This document shows positions 26,416-37,893 of a stretch of 64,000 nt of DNA, in pieces. The DNA lies in NCBI GenBank assembly GCA_947179485.1, contig OX359248.1, forward strand, positions 32,993,378-33,057,377, read 5' to 3'. Both the position numbers and the translations under genes were made by a program. Below the pieces are notes generated by a model that did no database searches, had not been told where the DNA came from, and saw only the letters and a program-made list of their open reading frames with translations. This DNA is from Allacma fusca (taxonomy: Eukaryota > Arthropoda > Collembola > Symphypleona > Sminthuridae). Within the stretch, counting starts at the first letter, position 1; each line of letters opens with the position of its first letter.

Positions 26416-26902
26416 CTATGTTGCGGAATAATCCTGTCCATCCTCGTGGGTTGCTGTTGGACTCTGGTAATTCACTCGATCAAGCGGTGCCTGCTAATCA
26501 GTCATTTGTTCCCGGTTGAGAGGTCCCCGGCGGAGGATTTACCGTCGTCCTCCACAGCGGATCCTTACCGAGTGGAGGACCATCCGGATATTCCCTATGG
26601 AAATATATACCCCCATCCCAATAATAAACATCTGATGTTGGACTATCAAAAACATTTGAATTATAGCCCAGGAGATGTGACCACACCTGAAACGACTGCG
26701 ATAAAACCTTTAGAATTGCAGAGGATCTACGACGCACCTTTCTTTACGGCATGGATCCTCACAATCTCCACGATAGCCTTTTACCCAATCCATCAAGTCA
26801 CCGTTCGTTTCTGCTCCTGTATGGGACGTAAGGGACCCAAAAGCATGTCTAGAGCTATTTCTGATGCTGTCCAGGGCTTTCGAGAACGTGGCATGACGTT
26901 GT
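26416..26902 (+). CDS. SLC35F3/4: SLC35F3/F4-like exon 2: TM1, long loop, TM2
   Basis: Residues 173-334 plus one base. Acceptor is ttgtttgcag|CTA (phase 0) and donor is TTGT|gtaagt (phase 1). TM1 is about residues 173-194 (CCGIILSILVGCCWTLVI). A hydrophilic loop of roughly 80 residues follows (about 197-277), rich in Pro, Asp, His and Asn. TM2 starts at the family-typical PFFTAW (280-285) and runs to about 303. The exon ends with FRERGMTL, which matches the family's helix-3 approach. In vertebrate F3/F4 proteins, as I recall them, TM1 and TM2 are separated by only about ten residues, so most of this loop looks like a lineage extension. No stop or odd base use interrupts it, and it lies inside one exon, so it is not an unspliced intron by the usual signs. 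Confidence 0.92.
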
Positions 26903-27131
26903 GTAAGTCCAAGAATTATATTTAGATACTCTTGTGCATATGATTTTTCAGGAATTTCATCCACACTTACCCCCTCCTCATATCAAGTTATTTACAGAGG
27001 CTCGTAAAGCTCCTCGATCCCTACAGGAGCTAAATTCTGTCTGGAATCCCATATATACAGATCTGATGTACTGACTTGTATGAAGATCTTCTTTAGTCAG
27101 GCACTTCACTTACTCTCTCTGTATTTCTCTC

Positions 27132-27186
27132 CCTCGCTCTCACTCTCACTCTACTCTCTCTCTCTCTGTCTCTCTCTCTCTCTCCC
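27132..27186. repeat. (CT)n microsatellite
   Basis: Interrupted CT tract in intron 2. Confidence 0.9.
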
Positions 27187-28844
27187 TTTGCCAAACACTA
27201 CTCTTAAGTGGTCAGGGTCAAGAGAACTTATTTAGATTCGGGATGCGCTTCATCCCGTTTTGTTTTTGAAAGCATCCCTGGCTCCTTGTTCATCCCATGT
27301 ATGTATGTATGTATATGCAGTTACATGTGGTGGGGAAATAAGTCCTAAATAATATTCTGAGGAGTGTCTTGTGGAGACGAGGACCGATAGGATGGTTAAG
27401 CCTAAAACAGCACGTCAGGATTAAAAGACTGACGGTTTGATGGGAGCCTTGTCTAAACTCTAAACTCTCCCTACAGTACTTCACTGGGCATATGGAGGGA
27501 AAGCATCTGTTGGATATAGTCCAGTGTAATAGTCTAGGTAGTTTCACCATTGGGTTATTTCCCTACACGTAAATTCTCATAAAATTCCACTGCAGTCATG
27601 GCGGTTGTTGTTGGGATAGGAGAAGTGGAATATCATATTTCTCTCGGAGCATAAATCGCTTTATCCTTCACTCCAGTACGGTATGCATTCGCACTTGAAA
27701 GAATGTAGAGTTATTCAAAAAAATAAAAATAAAAAAAAAAAACTTGGGAAAAAGTACAGAAGTATCTGGCTGGTGGGGGGAAAGTGGGAGGGACATGGTA
27801 TAAGGGAACAGTCTAAAGGTCAGAGAAAGCGACAGACTGGAAGAGAGAGAGAGAGTCCGCCTATGCCAAGATAACCTCGAGTGAATCATGTCCATATTAT
27901 GTTGCATGAGAGCATAAATTATGGATAAACTTAAAAAAAGATCCCATGAAGGAGGCCAGTCACTGTAATAAATTGCATACTTTTATCGAAAAAGATCTCA
28001 CAATCTAACAGTATAAATTATGAGGGGAAAATTCTTCCGAAACGGAAGGGTAATGATAATAGTTATTTCCTAGTCTCCTCCATATATCTATCTATCCATG
28101 GAGAATCTGTAAACTTGAAAAAAAAACTAACCCCAGCCAAATAACGCACTACCTATTTTACCTAATATTCCCCAATCATTTCTTTCAGTGTCATAAATAA
28201 AGATGGGATTCTGGGATTTCTAATCCAAGAAATCCGTTAAATCTATGACCTTCGTGGGTTCTCCCTTTAAATATGTACGTACATACGTACATATCTATAC
28301 ATACGTACGAATGCTCCCGGATTTTATTTTTCCCATTATATATGATCATCTCATGGGATGTGAAGGCTTAGCTTGTACCTTCCTATAAGAGTTTTAAGGC
28401 GAATCCTCGAGTCCAGGGAAGACATTTTGAAGTAAAATATTACGGTTTCGGACGATACAGTATGAAGATACTGAAACCAGAGGTATTCACAACCCCTGTA
28501 GGTATACGCAAGGTAAAAGTTTGAGTCAGTGGTGGGGAGACTGAGTCCAATTTATGACCGGTGGACATTAGGCCCAATATGTATCCAAATGTAAAATGAA
28601 TGTAGGGCTACCGGTTTGGGATTAAATGGAGGATTTGAATTTTTCGCGTGTTTTCATATGTTAAGCTTAAGTTTCATGTTAACTTTTCACAAGTAATCTT
28701 ATGGGACTGGCAAGGGACCGGCCTGACATTGACAAAGCGCTATTTGAGTGAACGCATGTTCTCATCCAGACCATACCAAGTACACAATTACGAATTCCAA
28801 GCATTCTATAGACAGTTATAAAGGAGGAATTTCTGGCTCGTTGG

Positions 28845-28907
28845 TCTCTCTCTCTCTCTCTCTCTCACTCTCTCTCACTCTCTCTCTCCCTCCCTCTCCC
28901 TCTCTCA
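28845..28907. repeat. (CT)n microsatellite
   Basis: CT tract with CAC and CCC interruptions in intron 2. Confidence 0.9.
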
Positions 28908-29349
28908 AGGTATATATCAACAGTGATGTATTAATCCTGACTTTAACTTTATTAGATTGCTTTTGTTGGGACTTTAACCGATGCACATGTGGAAATGACT
29001 ATTTCTATATTTTCCCTGTCTCTGACTGATGTTTCTATCTAATTACATGTATCTACAGCTATGGAATCATACTTGAGATTTGATACTATATGGGGAGGGC
29101 CATTATTGTCTGAGAGCATGTATGTCTGGTTACTCGCATTAGCTGTCTGTCACACATTGCATATATGTCGTTGTAGGTATGTCCACATATGTATGTACAT
29201 ACACGGGATGTGTTCACCGAGTAAGTAGGAGGATGTCAGTCGGAGTTTACAAACTTTGACAGGTTTGCGTTCAAAAGGGAATGTATCCAGCAAATTGTAT
29301 TATGGAGTTGCTGGAGCTGAATAATAATGTTGTTTTCTTTGCTTTGCAG

Positions 29350-29528
29350 TCCAATTCCTGGGACGCTGTGCGGTGCTCTGTGGCCTCTGGTTACTCACCA
29401 ACTACTTAATAGTATATTCACTGAGGATTCTGAGGGCAACTGAAGTGCTGGCACTCTTTGCCACCACCACCTCCTTCGTGTACTTGCTTTCATGGGTTGT
29501 ACTTCACCAACAATTTGTTGGACTTCGT
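29350..29528 (+). CDS. SLC35F3/4: SLC35F3/F4-like exon 3: TM3 and TM4
   Basis: Residues 335-394. Acceptor gctttgcag|TC completes the split Phe codon; donor is CGT|gtaaga in phase 0. It encodes the most family-typical part: LLTNYL (TM3, about 339-357), LRATEVLALF, then FVYLLSWVVLHQQFVGLR (TM4, about 364-386, and its exit loop). Vertebrate F3/F4 have the same arrangement with a T(D)VSxLF stretch, FVFLLSW and a RFMGVR exit. This segment gives the strongest single support for the subfamily F3/F4 call over other SLC35 groups. Confidence 0.95.
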
Positions 29529-29790
29529 GTAAGAGCATTTTCGGGACGGCAGTGCCTTTTGATTTATTAGTATTGGAAATCCATGTTTGTTTTTTGGGGA
29601 AGATTAACGATGAAAGGAGGGGACATGTATGATTGAGTGCCGTCTCGGCATTCATGACTACAAGTTAACTGGTGTGGACGGTCGTCGTACTTATTCCCAT
29701 ATGTATACTGGGGTTTGGGGGGGGGGAGGGTTCGGGATGATATGCACCATGAATTGAGTGGCACATTTTTTTTTGTCAACTGTTTTGCAG

Positions 29791-29922
29791 ATCTTGGCTG
29801 TGATTTTAAGCAATATGGGTATAGCACTTTTTGCTTACATGGACGGGCAGACTCACAAATCCAAGACGGTGGGAGGTGTTATACTTGGCGCTCTTGCTGC
29901 TGGAATTTCTGCTGTTTTCAAG
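29791..29922 (+). CDS. SLC35F3/4: SLC35F3/F4-like exon 4: TM5 and TM6
   Basis: Residues 395-438, exactly 44 codons with phase 0 at both ends. Acceptor is tgttttgcag|ATC. The donor AAG|gttaat is weaker than its neighbours. It encodes ILAVILSNMGIALFAYMDG (TM5), a short polar turn (QTHKSK) and VGGVILGALAAGISAVFK (TM6). The AYMDG and small-residue helix match the family's A-Y-A-D-G turn and the following helix. Because it is a multiple of three, skipping it would keep frame but remove two helices. Intron 3 before it is only 262 bases. Confidence 0.94.
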
Positions 29923-31051
29923 GTTAATACCCTATTTCATATGAATGTTTCCTTTGAAATACAAGCCTTTCAAATATGTCGGGAAAAGTTAGGGGGGAAC
30001 TGATTTTTCAAAGAGGAAAGCTCCTTCGGTTGAGGTACTTCTCTTTCACTGGTTTCCTTTGACAACTGAATCTGCGGCTGGGAACAATTCCTCAATAGTG
30101 GCAGATTCCTTGGTATGGACTTTAATGTCTGTCTACGTACTGTATGTATAGATACCTCTAGTACTATAGGTATGTTGTCATTGTGAGAATTTGTGTCATG
30201 TGGACGTACATACATACATACCTACTGGATACAAATGTGTGGGGTCTGTATGTATGGACTCGTACTCACTCAGTCATTTGACATGACTCCAGAGATGATG
30301 GTGCAAACGAGAGGAAAGATTTGGGAACGGAATTCCTGGAGTACTATAGCGCAATGGATATTTTATGTTTTGATGTCAAAGTCAATGATAATGGACGGAG
30401 TGCCACTGGTTTCTCCATATTTGCTCCGTGCACTACAGATAGTACAGATACAGTAGCTAGTATCTCTTACCCCCTGACAATGATGAAAAATCAATATATA
30501 TTCACTTTTACACGGACTTAACCGGAGCGAATGCTTCACATAGAGGTAATTCCAAGTTTTCAATCCTGTATCTATTTCTAGTCCAGAGGAGCTCCTATGT
30601 AGTGCACAGGATGTATAGAAGCAACCCCTAGGCAGACAATTGTCTCTTTAAGTACAAAATACTCCTAGTGCTGGAGGACGCATTCCTGGAGAATGTACTT
30701 ATGGGGGAGTGTAGGGAAAATCCAGAAGATAAATGGGTAGCTTTGAAGTAGCAAATTAATTTATGACTTGACTCCTTTTCGCACCCATTAGTTCTTTATT
30801 GTACTGGCGGGCACTCCGGGAATGCCAGGGGATTTATGGGAAGTGTTCGGAACAATTTAGCTTTAAATGCTCCGCTTCGACTACCTGGCTTTTGAAGTTA
30901 TGATCCTTCCAGTCACAACAGACCTTACGCCCAAGCAATTGGATTGATACTTTTGAGAGAGGGGGGGGGAAGGACCTCCTACTACAAACAGTACAAGGGA
31001 GGAGAGAAAGTGGGTCTTGTCAAAGTCTACCTAATTTTTATGATTTCACAG
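29923..31051 (+). other. Intron 4 (1.1 kb)
   Basis: Weak donor gttaat, acceptor atttcacag. Contains unique sequence with a G run at 30960-30969; no gene seen. Confidence 0.8.
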
Positions 31052-31247
31052 GTGAGCTTAAAGAAGATGTTTGGCGTTGGAGCGACAATATCCCAGCAAG
31101 TGGCTCTCATTTTCTCGGTGATGGGCATCATATCTTTAGTGTTCCTGTGGCCGATTTTCCTCACACTGTACTTCACAGGCTTCGAGGTCATTCGATGGGA
31201 TTATTTCCCTTGGGATTTCATCGCTTGTGCCATCTTTGCTTCTTTAG
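31052..31247 (+). CDS. SLC35F3/4: SLC35F3/F4-like exon 5: TM7 and start of TM8
   Basis: Residues 439-503 plus one base. It continues directly from SAVFK with VSLKKMFG, the family's cytosolic link to the second half-repeat. TM7 is about 452-478 (VALIFSVMGIISLVFLWPIF), followed by WDYFPWDFIACAIFASL, the start of TM8, where vertebrate members have a similar VPWG stretch. Donor is TTAG|gtatga, phase 1. The acceptor reads tttcacag|GTGAGC, so the first six exon bases themselves resemble a 5' splice site. Length 196 is not a multiple of three, so skipping would shift the frame. Confidence 0.93.
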
Positions 31248-33052
31248 GTATGATCTTTTTATATATCTATATCTATCTATCTACAATAATAATCTTCCAT
31301 ATGGAAATTCCCATGCATATATAAAAACTATTACAAATGATATGGAATATGTACACAAATCTCTGAGTGGGTCTGGCAAAGAAAAAATCCCTGGTGTGTA
31401 CCAACATTCCTGACTTGTTTACTTGGCTGGAGTCATGCATTAATGAAATTGTAACCAAACCTGATGCAGGTCATAGTTATTACTTCTCATAAAAATTGAT
31501 ACATCTACGAAGTGTATGTACAGGGTGTATGTACAATGTGTACACACAGTGGACACATTTTTAGAATTTATAGAAACAGTTTGAGAGTTTGAGCTACTAT
31601 CTGTAGTCCCACATTCACTGAATAAAAAATACAACCAAGTGTGTATTTGTGCAAGGCTCACAAATAATATCTAGGGCAGAGCCCGAGATATTACGTCTGT
31701 ATAGAGTCGAGAAATACATAGTACTGAGGGGCATATGTGGTTACAATTAGATTGTGAAGTGTTTTTAAGCCGTTCATTGCCATTAAAAACAAAAGAATTT
31801 CACTTGGGGTGGAATTTACGAGCGTAAATTGTAAATGGGCCCGTATGGGCTCCGCAGCGTTGATGGTGCTAATGTCTATCGATCCGTCCTGTCTCTCAAG
31901 TCCTGTTGTGACTGTGGTGTGGGGCCGTGTGCCGTATTTCCGCACTGTCATGTCAATCCCGTAACTATTCGTGACTGCAAATGTAGTGGAATAAAGAAGC
32001 ACCATGCGGCACATCGCCTGCCTCAAATGCTCATCCAGTTCAGCCCCGAGTCAATATTTATTTTAAACATGTCACGATTCCATGGACGATCTCTGAGCCG
32101 GATCACAACAGCTATATAGCAAAAAGGAGTCTCAGTATCAGTATCTATCCCATATCGGAGCAAGGAATACATTACTATTTCCCAGCTGGATCTTACCCCT
32201 GGAAGTATCAAACTGTAGATATCTATAGATAGGTTGATCATTTCCTTGCAGATGATCAAAACTAGGGAATTCGGGTCGATGCACTAACGGCCCATGGCCA
32301 AACGATACTGCAAGGCTGACAGAGGTGCAGATACGATCCCAGAGCTGGGAACTCGGGGAAAAAATGCAGAGATCACAGGAATATGGATGTGTAAGGTTCT
32401 GTTGTTTCTTTGTACGTCCTTTTCCTTCAATGGTCCCTTTCTTTCTCATGGTCTTGCCTATGTATCTCGACAGTGTGGATTTTCCTCACGAAATTGCAAG
32501 AGTAGAATGGTATCATGGAGAATGGGCAATTTGCGTACAAGTCAAACATGGAAATGGGTCCATTGAGAAACCACTAGAGAGAATAGGATCTTCTTCGTCT
32601 GTGTGTGTGTGTGTGTGTCAAGACCGCGTTGCAGATGGGACACACATTTGATTACCCAGGGACGATAGGACTGTCCCAATATACGGAGCTATGTACATAC
32701 TGGACTTACTTAGACAAGCCCAGGGAAGAGATAATCATTTTTCTGCAGTCAGCCTTCTTCTCAGTGATATTACATTGGCAGCAAAAGATAATATCCCCCG
32801 TAAATTCCCCCTTGTCATTCACTTTATTACACCATTATGAAAAGGATGGGGAGAATTGAGCTTGGAATTGAACCCCAAGGTCCTGGAGTAGCCGTAATTC
32901 ATGAATGTAGTAATACTGAAGAGGGGTAGTGGATATGCAGTAAAAGGGAGATGTGTTGGTTAAAACTATGGGATTACACTGATAGGGGAAGCCTATCAGG
33001 TTTATTGCTTAGATAATTTAAAGTTAACCTGATTTTTTTCCCCTTCTTCCAG
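31248..33052 (+). other. Intron 5 (1.8 kb)
   Basis: Donor gtatga, acceptor cttcttccag. Holds a TG tract (32600-32618) and somewhat GC-richer sequence at 31840-32600 with several short open frames on both strands, none with coding features I can support. Confidence 0.8.
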
Positions 33053-33142
33053 TTGTGTCAATGCTGGACAATTTCGGAGTGACGTGCACCTTTGAATTTT
33101 TCATTACTGTCGGACTGCTCATAGCCATTCCTTTCACGGCAG
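33053..33142 (+). CDS. SLC35F3/4: SLC35F3/F4-like exon 6: TM8 end and TM9
   Basis: Residues 504-533 plus one base. The acceptor cccttcttccag|TT completes a split Val codon; the donor is GCAG|gtgagt. Exon length is 90 bases. It encodes SMLDNFGVTCTFEFFITVG then LLIAIPFTA, corresponding to the family's N-x-G-x-x-x-T-x-P..-x-x-G-x-x-L-x-I-P pattern, though the usual Pro after Thr is replaced (TFEFF). The exon is too short to be picked up by itself and is called from splice sites, phase and match to the family. Confidence 0.92.
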
Positions 33143-34409
33143 GTGAGTAAATCTTGTTTAACACTCGGGATCTCTAAACCCAAGGGCTATGGAATCATTC
33201 AATGTGACCCACTAGCTCCAGCTTCCCCACTCAAAATTCATATAAGTATAGATAGTCCACATACAGTACTACACACGTAGATACACTAAACTACTAGTTG
33301 AATTCCTTGTTTTAAAAATTTACATTTAAAATATACTCTTTTCCCGTTATTACGCCCAAAGTATTAAAACAGTTATATACATAAGATGGTTTTCGAAGGG
33401 CCCATTATCTTCAATGTAGATTTAGATTCAATTCCACCCTTTCAAAGGAAATGTGGCAATTTGGTGAAAGGATAAATCCCTTTTGACTGTATTATCCCAT
33501 TCGACATGAAATCCTCCTTTTGGTTATATGTAGAGTTTTTCCAAAGGATAAATGATCCTGTGGTTCAATTACTACAGTCATGGTGGCGGCTCCTCTCTTA
33601 CGGAGTACTACTACTACTACTACTACTACTACAAGGGAACCTCATTTCTGTGGGATTTTTAAGATTCAAAATGATTAATGATGCGCTGATATGCTCGCAA
33701 TTTTTACTTTGCCTCCATTCTATTTTTCATCTCGAGCTTATATAGATAACCCTCCAGAGCTTGTCCATTTTTTGAGCCATTAAACACATACAGGGAAGGA
33801 AGTTTTTTTTTTACTATGGAAATCATTCCCAACTGTAATATTTGCACTCTGACATTGAGAGATAGTTAGGGTTTTGAGTCTCACCTCCCAATTTTTCTCT
33901 CCCCCCTATGATGTCACAAATTCCGAGAGATACAGATCATTAGTAAATTGTGCTAGATTGATGCGAGCTGTTCCTGGAAAGAGAATAATGCAAGGCTCCC
34001 TTTAGTATAGTAATGATATGAAGTGTTCTTCTCTCAGTGTAAATAATGGAAGGCTCGGGGATCAATAGAGCTACATTAGCAATAGACTATACATAGTACA
34101 TAGTTAGTCTGGAGCCACTCCTATTCTTCATCTTGATTACTGCCAGGGGTTACGTACCGCTGTAGAGTTTCGGGTTTCAGGGAGGTTTTAATACCTACAT
34201 ACATTTCATACATGAAAATATATTCTCATAAGTAGGGAATTATATGCTACATGCTTCCCTTATTTTCAAACTATTTTAATTTAAATGCCTTATTCCGAGC
34301 CGGGGGTCTCAAGTGTTAATGGAGGAAGATGCTAATTATGTGAGCTGGCACACACGGCCCTTCATAAAACGTAAGGAGTATCTAATTAATACTTGTAATT
34401 TGCATTTAG
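33143..34409 (+). other. Intron 6 (1.3 kb)
   Basis: Donor gtgagt, acceptor catttag. Holds a (CTA)n tract at 33605-33632 and a T run near 33805; nothing else seen. Confidence 0.8.
33605..33632. repeat. (TAC)n microsatellite
   Basis: About nine TAC units in intron 6. Confidence 0.9.
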
Positions 34410-34539
34410 TTGCGGATCAGCAGCTGTACTACCATGAGTTCGATGGGATGTGCTTAGGTGGGATCATTACAGTTAGTATCGGTTTTGTGGTCGTTTTACT
34501 TCCGGAAAATTGGCCCGATTATATTACTCGACTGATCAG
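34410..34539 (+). CDS. SLC35F3/4: SLC35F3/F4-like exon 7: TM10 and closing motif
   Basis: Residues 534-576 plus two bases. The acceptor tgcatttag|TT completes a split Val codon; the donor CTGATCAG|gtgggt leaves phase 2. After a polar stretch (ADQQLYYHEFDG) comes TM10 (about 547-565, CLGGIITVSIGFVVVLL) and the motif LLPENWPDY, equivalent to the family's LLPEEWD at the end of the last helix. This is the last exon shared by both predicted forms; the next exon supplies the cytosolic tail. Confidence 0.93.
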
Positions 34540-35810
34540 GTGGGTACCTCTCCCCCTCACTCTCCTACATGTAATTATTTTAGTTCATATTCTATTATGA
34601 AATAGTGATGTGGCAAACGATCATCTACGAATGTCTGTGATGACAATAAATTGTTCCAGTACTAAGAAGGAGAAAAAAACTAAGCAGGGTGATTCTCACA
34701 TTCTCAGGGACTTACTTTACTGGAAGGGATTTTATTTTAAATTTATGTTCCATTTGTTAAAACTATATTACTGTTGTTCCGAAAGAAAAAAAATGACGAT
34801 TATATTCTACTAGAATATATGACAAAGAAGCAAATTTAAAAAAATTATTTCTTCATGTTGCTAGGAACATGCAATTAGTAAACAGGACAATGACACAAGA
34901 AAATATACTAGATTGATGTGTACACAAAAAAAAAATTGGTTTGTTCTTTATGTCAATTATATTTGTACGGTTTTTTTTTTGAATGAGTTACTATTTATTC
35001 CTTTACGCAATATACATACTTATATATCTATAATTATGTATACAGTATACTTGAACCAAGCTTCATTGTTTTTTTTAGATTAGTCAAAATTGTGTGAAGC
35101 ATTTGAAGCAACAGTAATTACCTACTATATTTACATTCTGAAATTGCATTTACTTTTATTTTTTATTTTTTTTTTACTATAATTATTATTATTATTATTA
35201 CTTAATAGGGAATCTTTTTGAGAGGATTGTTCAAAAAGTTTTATTTTTGGAAGTAGAAATATTAATTAGTGTACCAGATTTTTTGTGGCTGGAAAGCTCT
35301 CTAGCTCTGAACCGTTTTGAAAGTAAAGACCCTAAAAAATATTAGATCCGTTTGGGATTGTTGAATTGTTGAATGAGAAAATGAGTTTGTCCCCCGGATG
35401 ACTTATTTGTTTTGGAGCCGTGTCCTGCTTTGGTTGTTACCCGTAATAATTGTCGTGTTGTTTTTGCCTCTATACAAATTATTATACAATTATTATTATT
35501 ATTATTGTAAATATATATTATTATTATACCTGATCTATTTCTTAAAAAAACCCTTTGACTTGACTCCTCCCCTTACCCCCCCCCCCCTCTATCTCTCTGT
35601 CTCTCTCTCTCTCTGTTGTATTGGTCGGAAAGGTGGCGAACTTATTTCCATGACTTTCCAATTTGGACAATTTGTTGTTTCCCCCCCCCCATTGAATTTG
35701 ATTGTTGTTGTTGTGATTGTTGTTGTTCTCTCTTCTTTGTCTCTCTAATTGGTTGTTGTCATTGTAAAATATTTATTGTGGGGTTTGTGTGTGGTATTGA
35801 CTATAACAAG
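34540..35810 (+). other. Intron before exon 8a (1.3 kb)
   Basis: Donor gtgggt. Strongly AT-rich, with ATT repeats at 35183-35202 and 35485-35508, then a C run and CT tract at 35577-35614 and the TGT-rich stretch. The sequence character changes here from the mixed composition of the upstream half to AT-rich DNA. Confidence 0.6.
35700..35810 (+). promoter_or_regulatory. TGT-rich stretch before exon 8a acceptor
   Basis: The intron just before the proximal last exon has repeated ttg/tgt units (35700-35728) and gtttgtgtgtgg (35783-35794), in place of a normal pyrimidine tract next to the acceptor. UGU-rich RNA is the known binding type of CELF/Bruno proteins, which control alternative splicing in animals. 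Such control of exon 8a is inferred. Confidence 0.3.
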
Positions 35811-36303
35811 GCGCTTTCGTGGAGAACTCCCGCCCACTGAAGAGGAAAAACATCCGAATTCTGCAAATACCCATCCCCGGCTTAGTCGCTCTGGTCTCGA
35901 GAACCTTCTTGTCAACCCCTCTAATTACCATTCCAATAATGCTAATACCGGCCATAATCCATTCACCTCCTCCCTCTTTAATCATGCTAATCAAAGCTCC
36001 AATAATAATAATAACCACTCACATCCTCCGCCCCTTCAAACAACCCCCCAAACCCAACACCATCCCCCCCACACTAGTACGAACAACAATAAAAATTCCA
36101 ATTACCATCAGTACATCACGACTTCAACAACAACCACATCCGCCACAGTCACACAGCCCACTCCCATTCAGAACTCTCACAACACATACCAACACCACCC
36201 CGTCACTACCATCAACACCCCAAGTAACAATAACTTGGGTTCACATCAAAGTAATAATCATACTAATAACCATCAGACTACTAATAATCACCAATATTTT
36301 TGA
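35811..36303 (+). CDS. SLC35F3/4: SLC35F3/F4-like exon 8a: proximal last exon, Asn/His-rich tail
   Basis: The split Arg codon AG|G is completed at 35811 and 163 further residues follow to a TGA at 36303 (protein of 740). The tail starts RFRGELPPTEEEKHP and then becomes low complexity, rich in Asn, His, Thr, Pro, Gln and Ser, with a run of five Asn near 36000 and Thr runs near 36125. Synonymous codons are mixed (aat/aac, cat/cac, acc/aca/act), which argues for real coding rather than a simple DNA repeat. The acceptor (gactataacaag|G) has a poor pyrimidine tract, so its use may be regulated. A second frame in the same stretch is also open, because the strand is poor in T; this weakens the claim a little. 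Possible poly(A) signals follow at 37876-37893. Confidence 0.6.
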
Positions 36304-37875
36304 AATAACTATTTTCAAATACATGCATTCTATAATATTACATATAATTACTCAATTACACTCTTTCGCAAAAAAAAAAAACAAAAACAATATAATGAAT
36401 TGATGTACTATTCAAAAATTGCCTTGATAATACTTTTTGGATTTAGGACATTTGAGGATTTTTTCTTCCGAGATTTTAGGAGCGTATGTTCATAGCCCCG
36501 ACCCGAGGGATTAGTAGGATCCAGAGGATTTTTCCAATGGTATCTTTAAAACTTCTCAAGTAGAGTATGACAAGCCTATATAGTAAATATAATTAGAAGT
36601 TAGTTTGTAAAAAATGGTATCTATTTTTCCAAGAATATCAAAAATATCTATATAATGATGACATAATTATATAATTATTACAATATTACATGTATAATAA
36701 TGCTCACCATTTAAGTGCATTACATTTATCCCCGTCATGATGTAATTATATGCAGCCATTCTTACTAGAGAGCAGTTCGGTATGTGCGGATCAAATTATT
36801 TTTTATCCAAGTGAAAATCTCCCACTGGCTGAAGATTTAGTCTCATCACTATTTACTTTCTCTGCTTAATTTTCTTTTTTATCGTACATAGATACATACA
36901 TGACGTTCAGGATAACTTTCTAAATTGACTTGAAAGTTTGTAGACTTTTAAGGGTAGGGGATAGAGCTATGATGAAGCTACACCGCTATGACATATGCCT
37001 GAGTAAATAGTCGTTAGCTAATATATTTACGCAATTGTGACGTTCCATCATATTATTTTTACGGGAACATTTTTACATATAGCTACTGCTTGTTATTCCT
37101 ACAGGACTTGATGGGAATTCAATTACTCAAATAAGACTACCAAAAAAAAAACGTAATTACGTATGTACATACATACTAGATACAGTAGGAAGTCAAAATA
37201 CATAAATTATTTTCACATGTCAGTTGACATATGACATATGTAGATACTCCCAAATGTCTGCTCTTCATGACTTTTTGGCCAGTCCCAACTTCCAAGAGTA
37301 CTCACGTATGTATACTCATGTTAGATACTGTACTGCAATATATGTATATATATATATTTATGCTTCAGCAAAATATTACTATGCAGTTGCAGACTTGATA
37401 CACAGTCCACGAAAATATACACATATACATAGACACACACACACACATACACCCCTTTGTATAGATCTTTCTATATTGACTCAAATAATTTGTACACTCT
37501 CACAATACCTATTATAGGAAAATGTAGCGTAGAGTATTGTCCACAACACTTGAGCCAACTCACATAAATACTTCCATTCCTTTCGATTATTAATTATGTA
37601 TATATCTATACCAATGGCCTTTACCACTACCACCCAAGTACGATTTAGTTTGCTGCTGCTATATTTCTCCCTCTCTTGTTCTTATGTATGTCACCCGTGT
37701 GTACACATTTATAACTGTATATCTATCTCTCCTCTGTAATATAATATTTATTTTTTTGTTTACTTTTCCTTCGACTAATAATTTCCACATGTATACAAAA
37801 TCAATGAGCCAGAACACACATCTTGAACCTCTTACTATCTATAATACTAATACAAGAAAAATGATGACGCTAAAC

Positions 37876-37893
37876 AATAAATATTTGAATAAA
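37876..37893 (+). terminator. Candidate poly(A) signals for the exon 8a form
   Basis: Two AATAAA hexamers (37876-37881 and 37888-37893) are the first exact ones I found after the exon 8a stop, implying a 3' UTR of about 1.6 kb. A weaker AATATA lies nearer at 36389. Not tested against transcripts. Confidence 0.3.

Larger units (their letters stand above)
26903..29349 (+). other. Intron 2 (2.4 kb)
   Basis: Donor gtaagt, acceptor tttgcag. Contains CT tracts at 27132-27186 and 28845-28907, a short GA tract at 27842, and a cluster of overlapping gtac/tacgta palindromes near 28270-28312. No coding signal seen. Confidence 0.85.

Noticed and set aside
31691..32026. 111-codon minus-strand frame in intron 5
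   Set aside because: Lies inside the intron of the transporter with no coding bias seen and no recognisable motif.
35819..36403. 194-codon frame overlapping exon 8a in another phase
   Set aside because: Out of phase with exon 7 through the 35811 acceptor; it is open mainly because this A/C-rich strand has few stop codons, and its Ile/Pro/Thr product has no family-like features.
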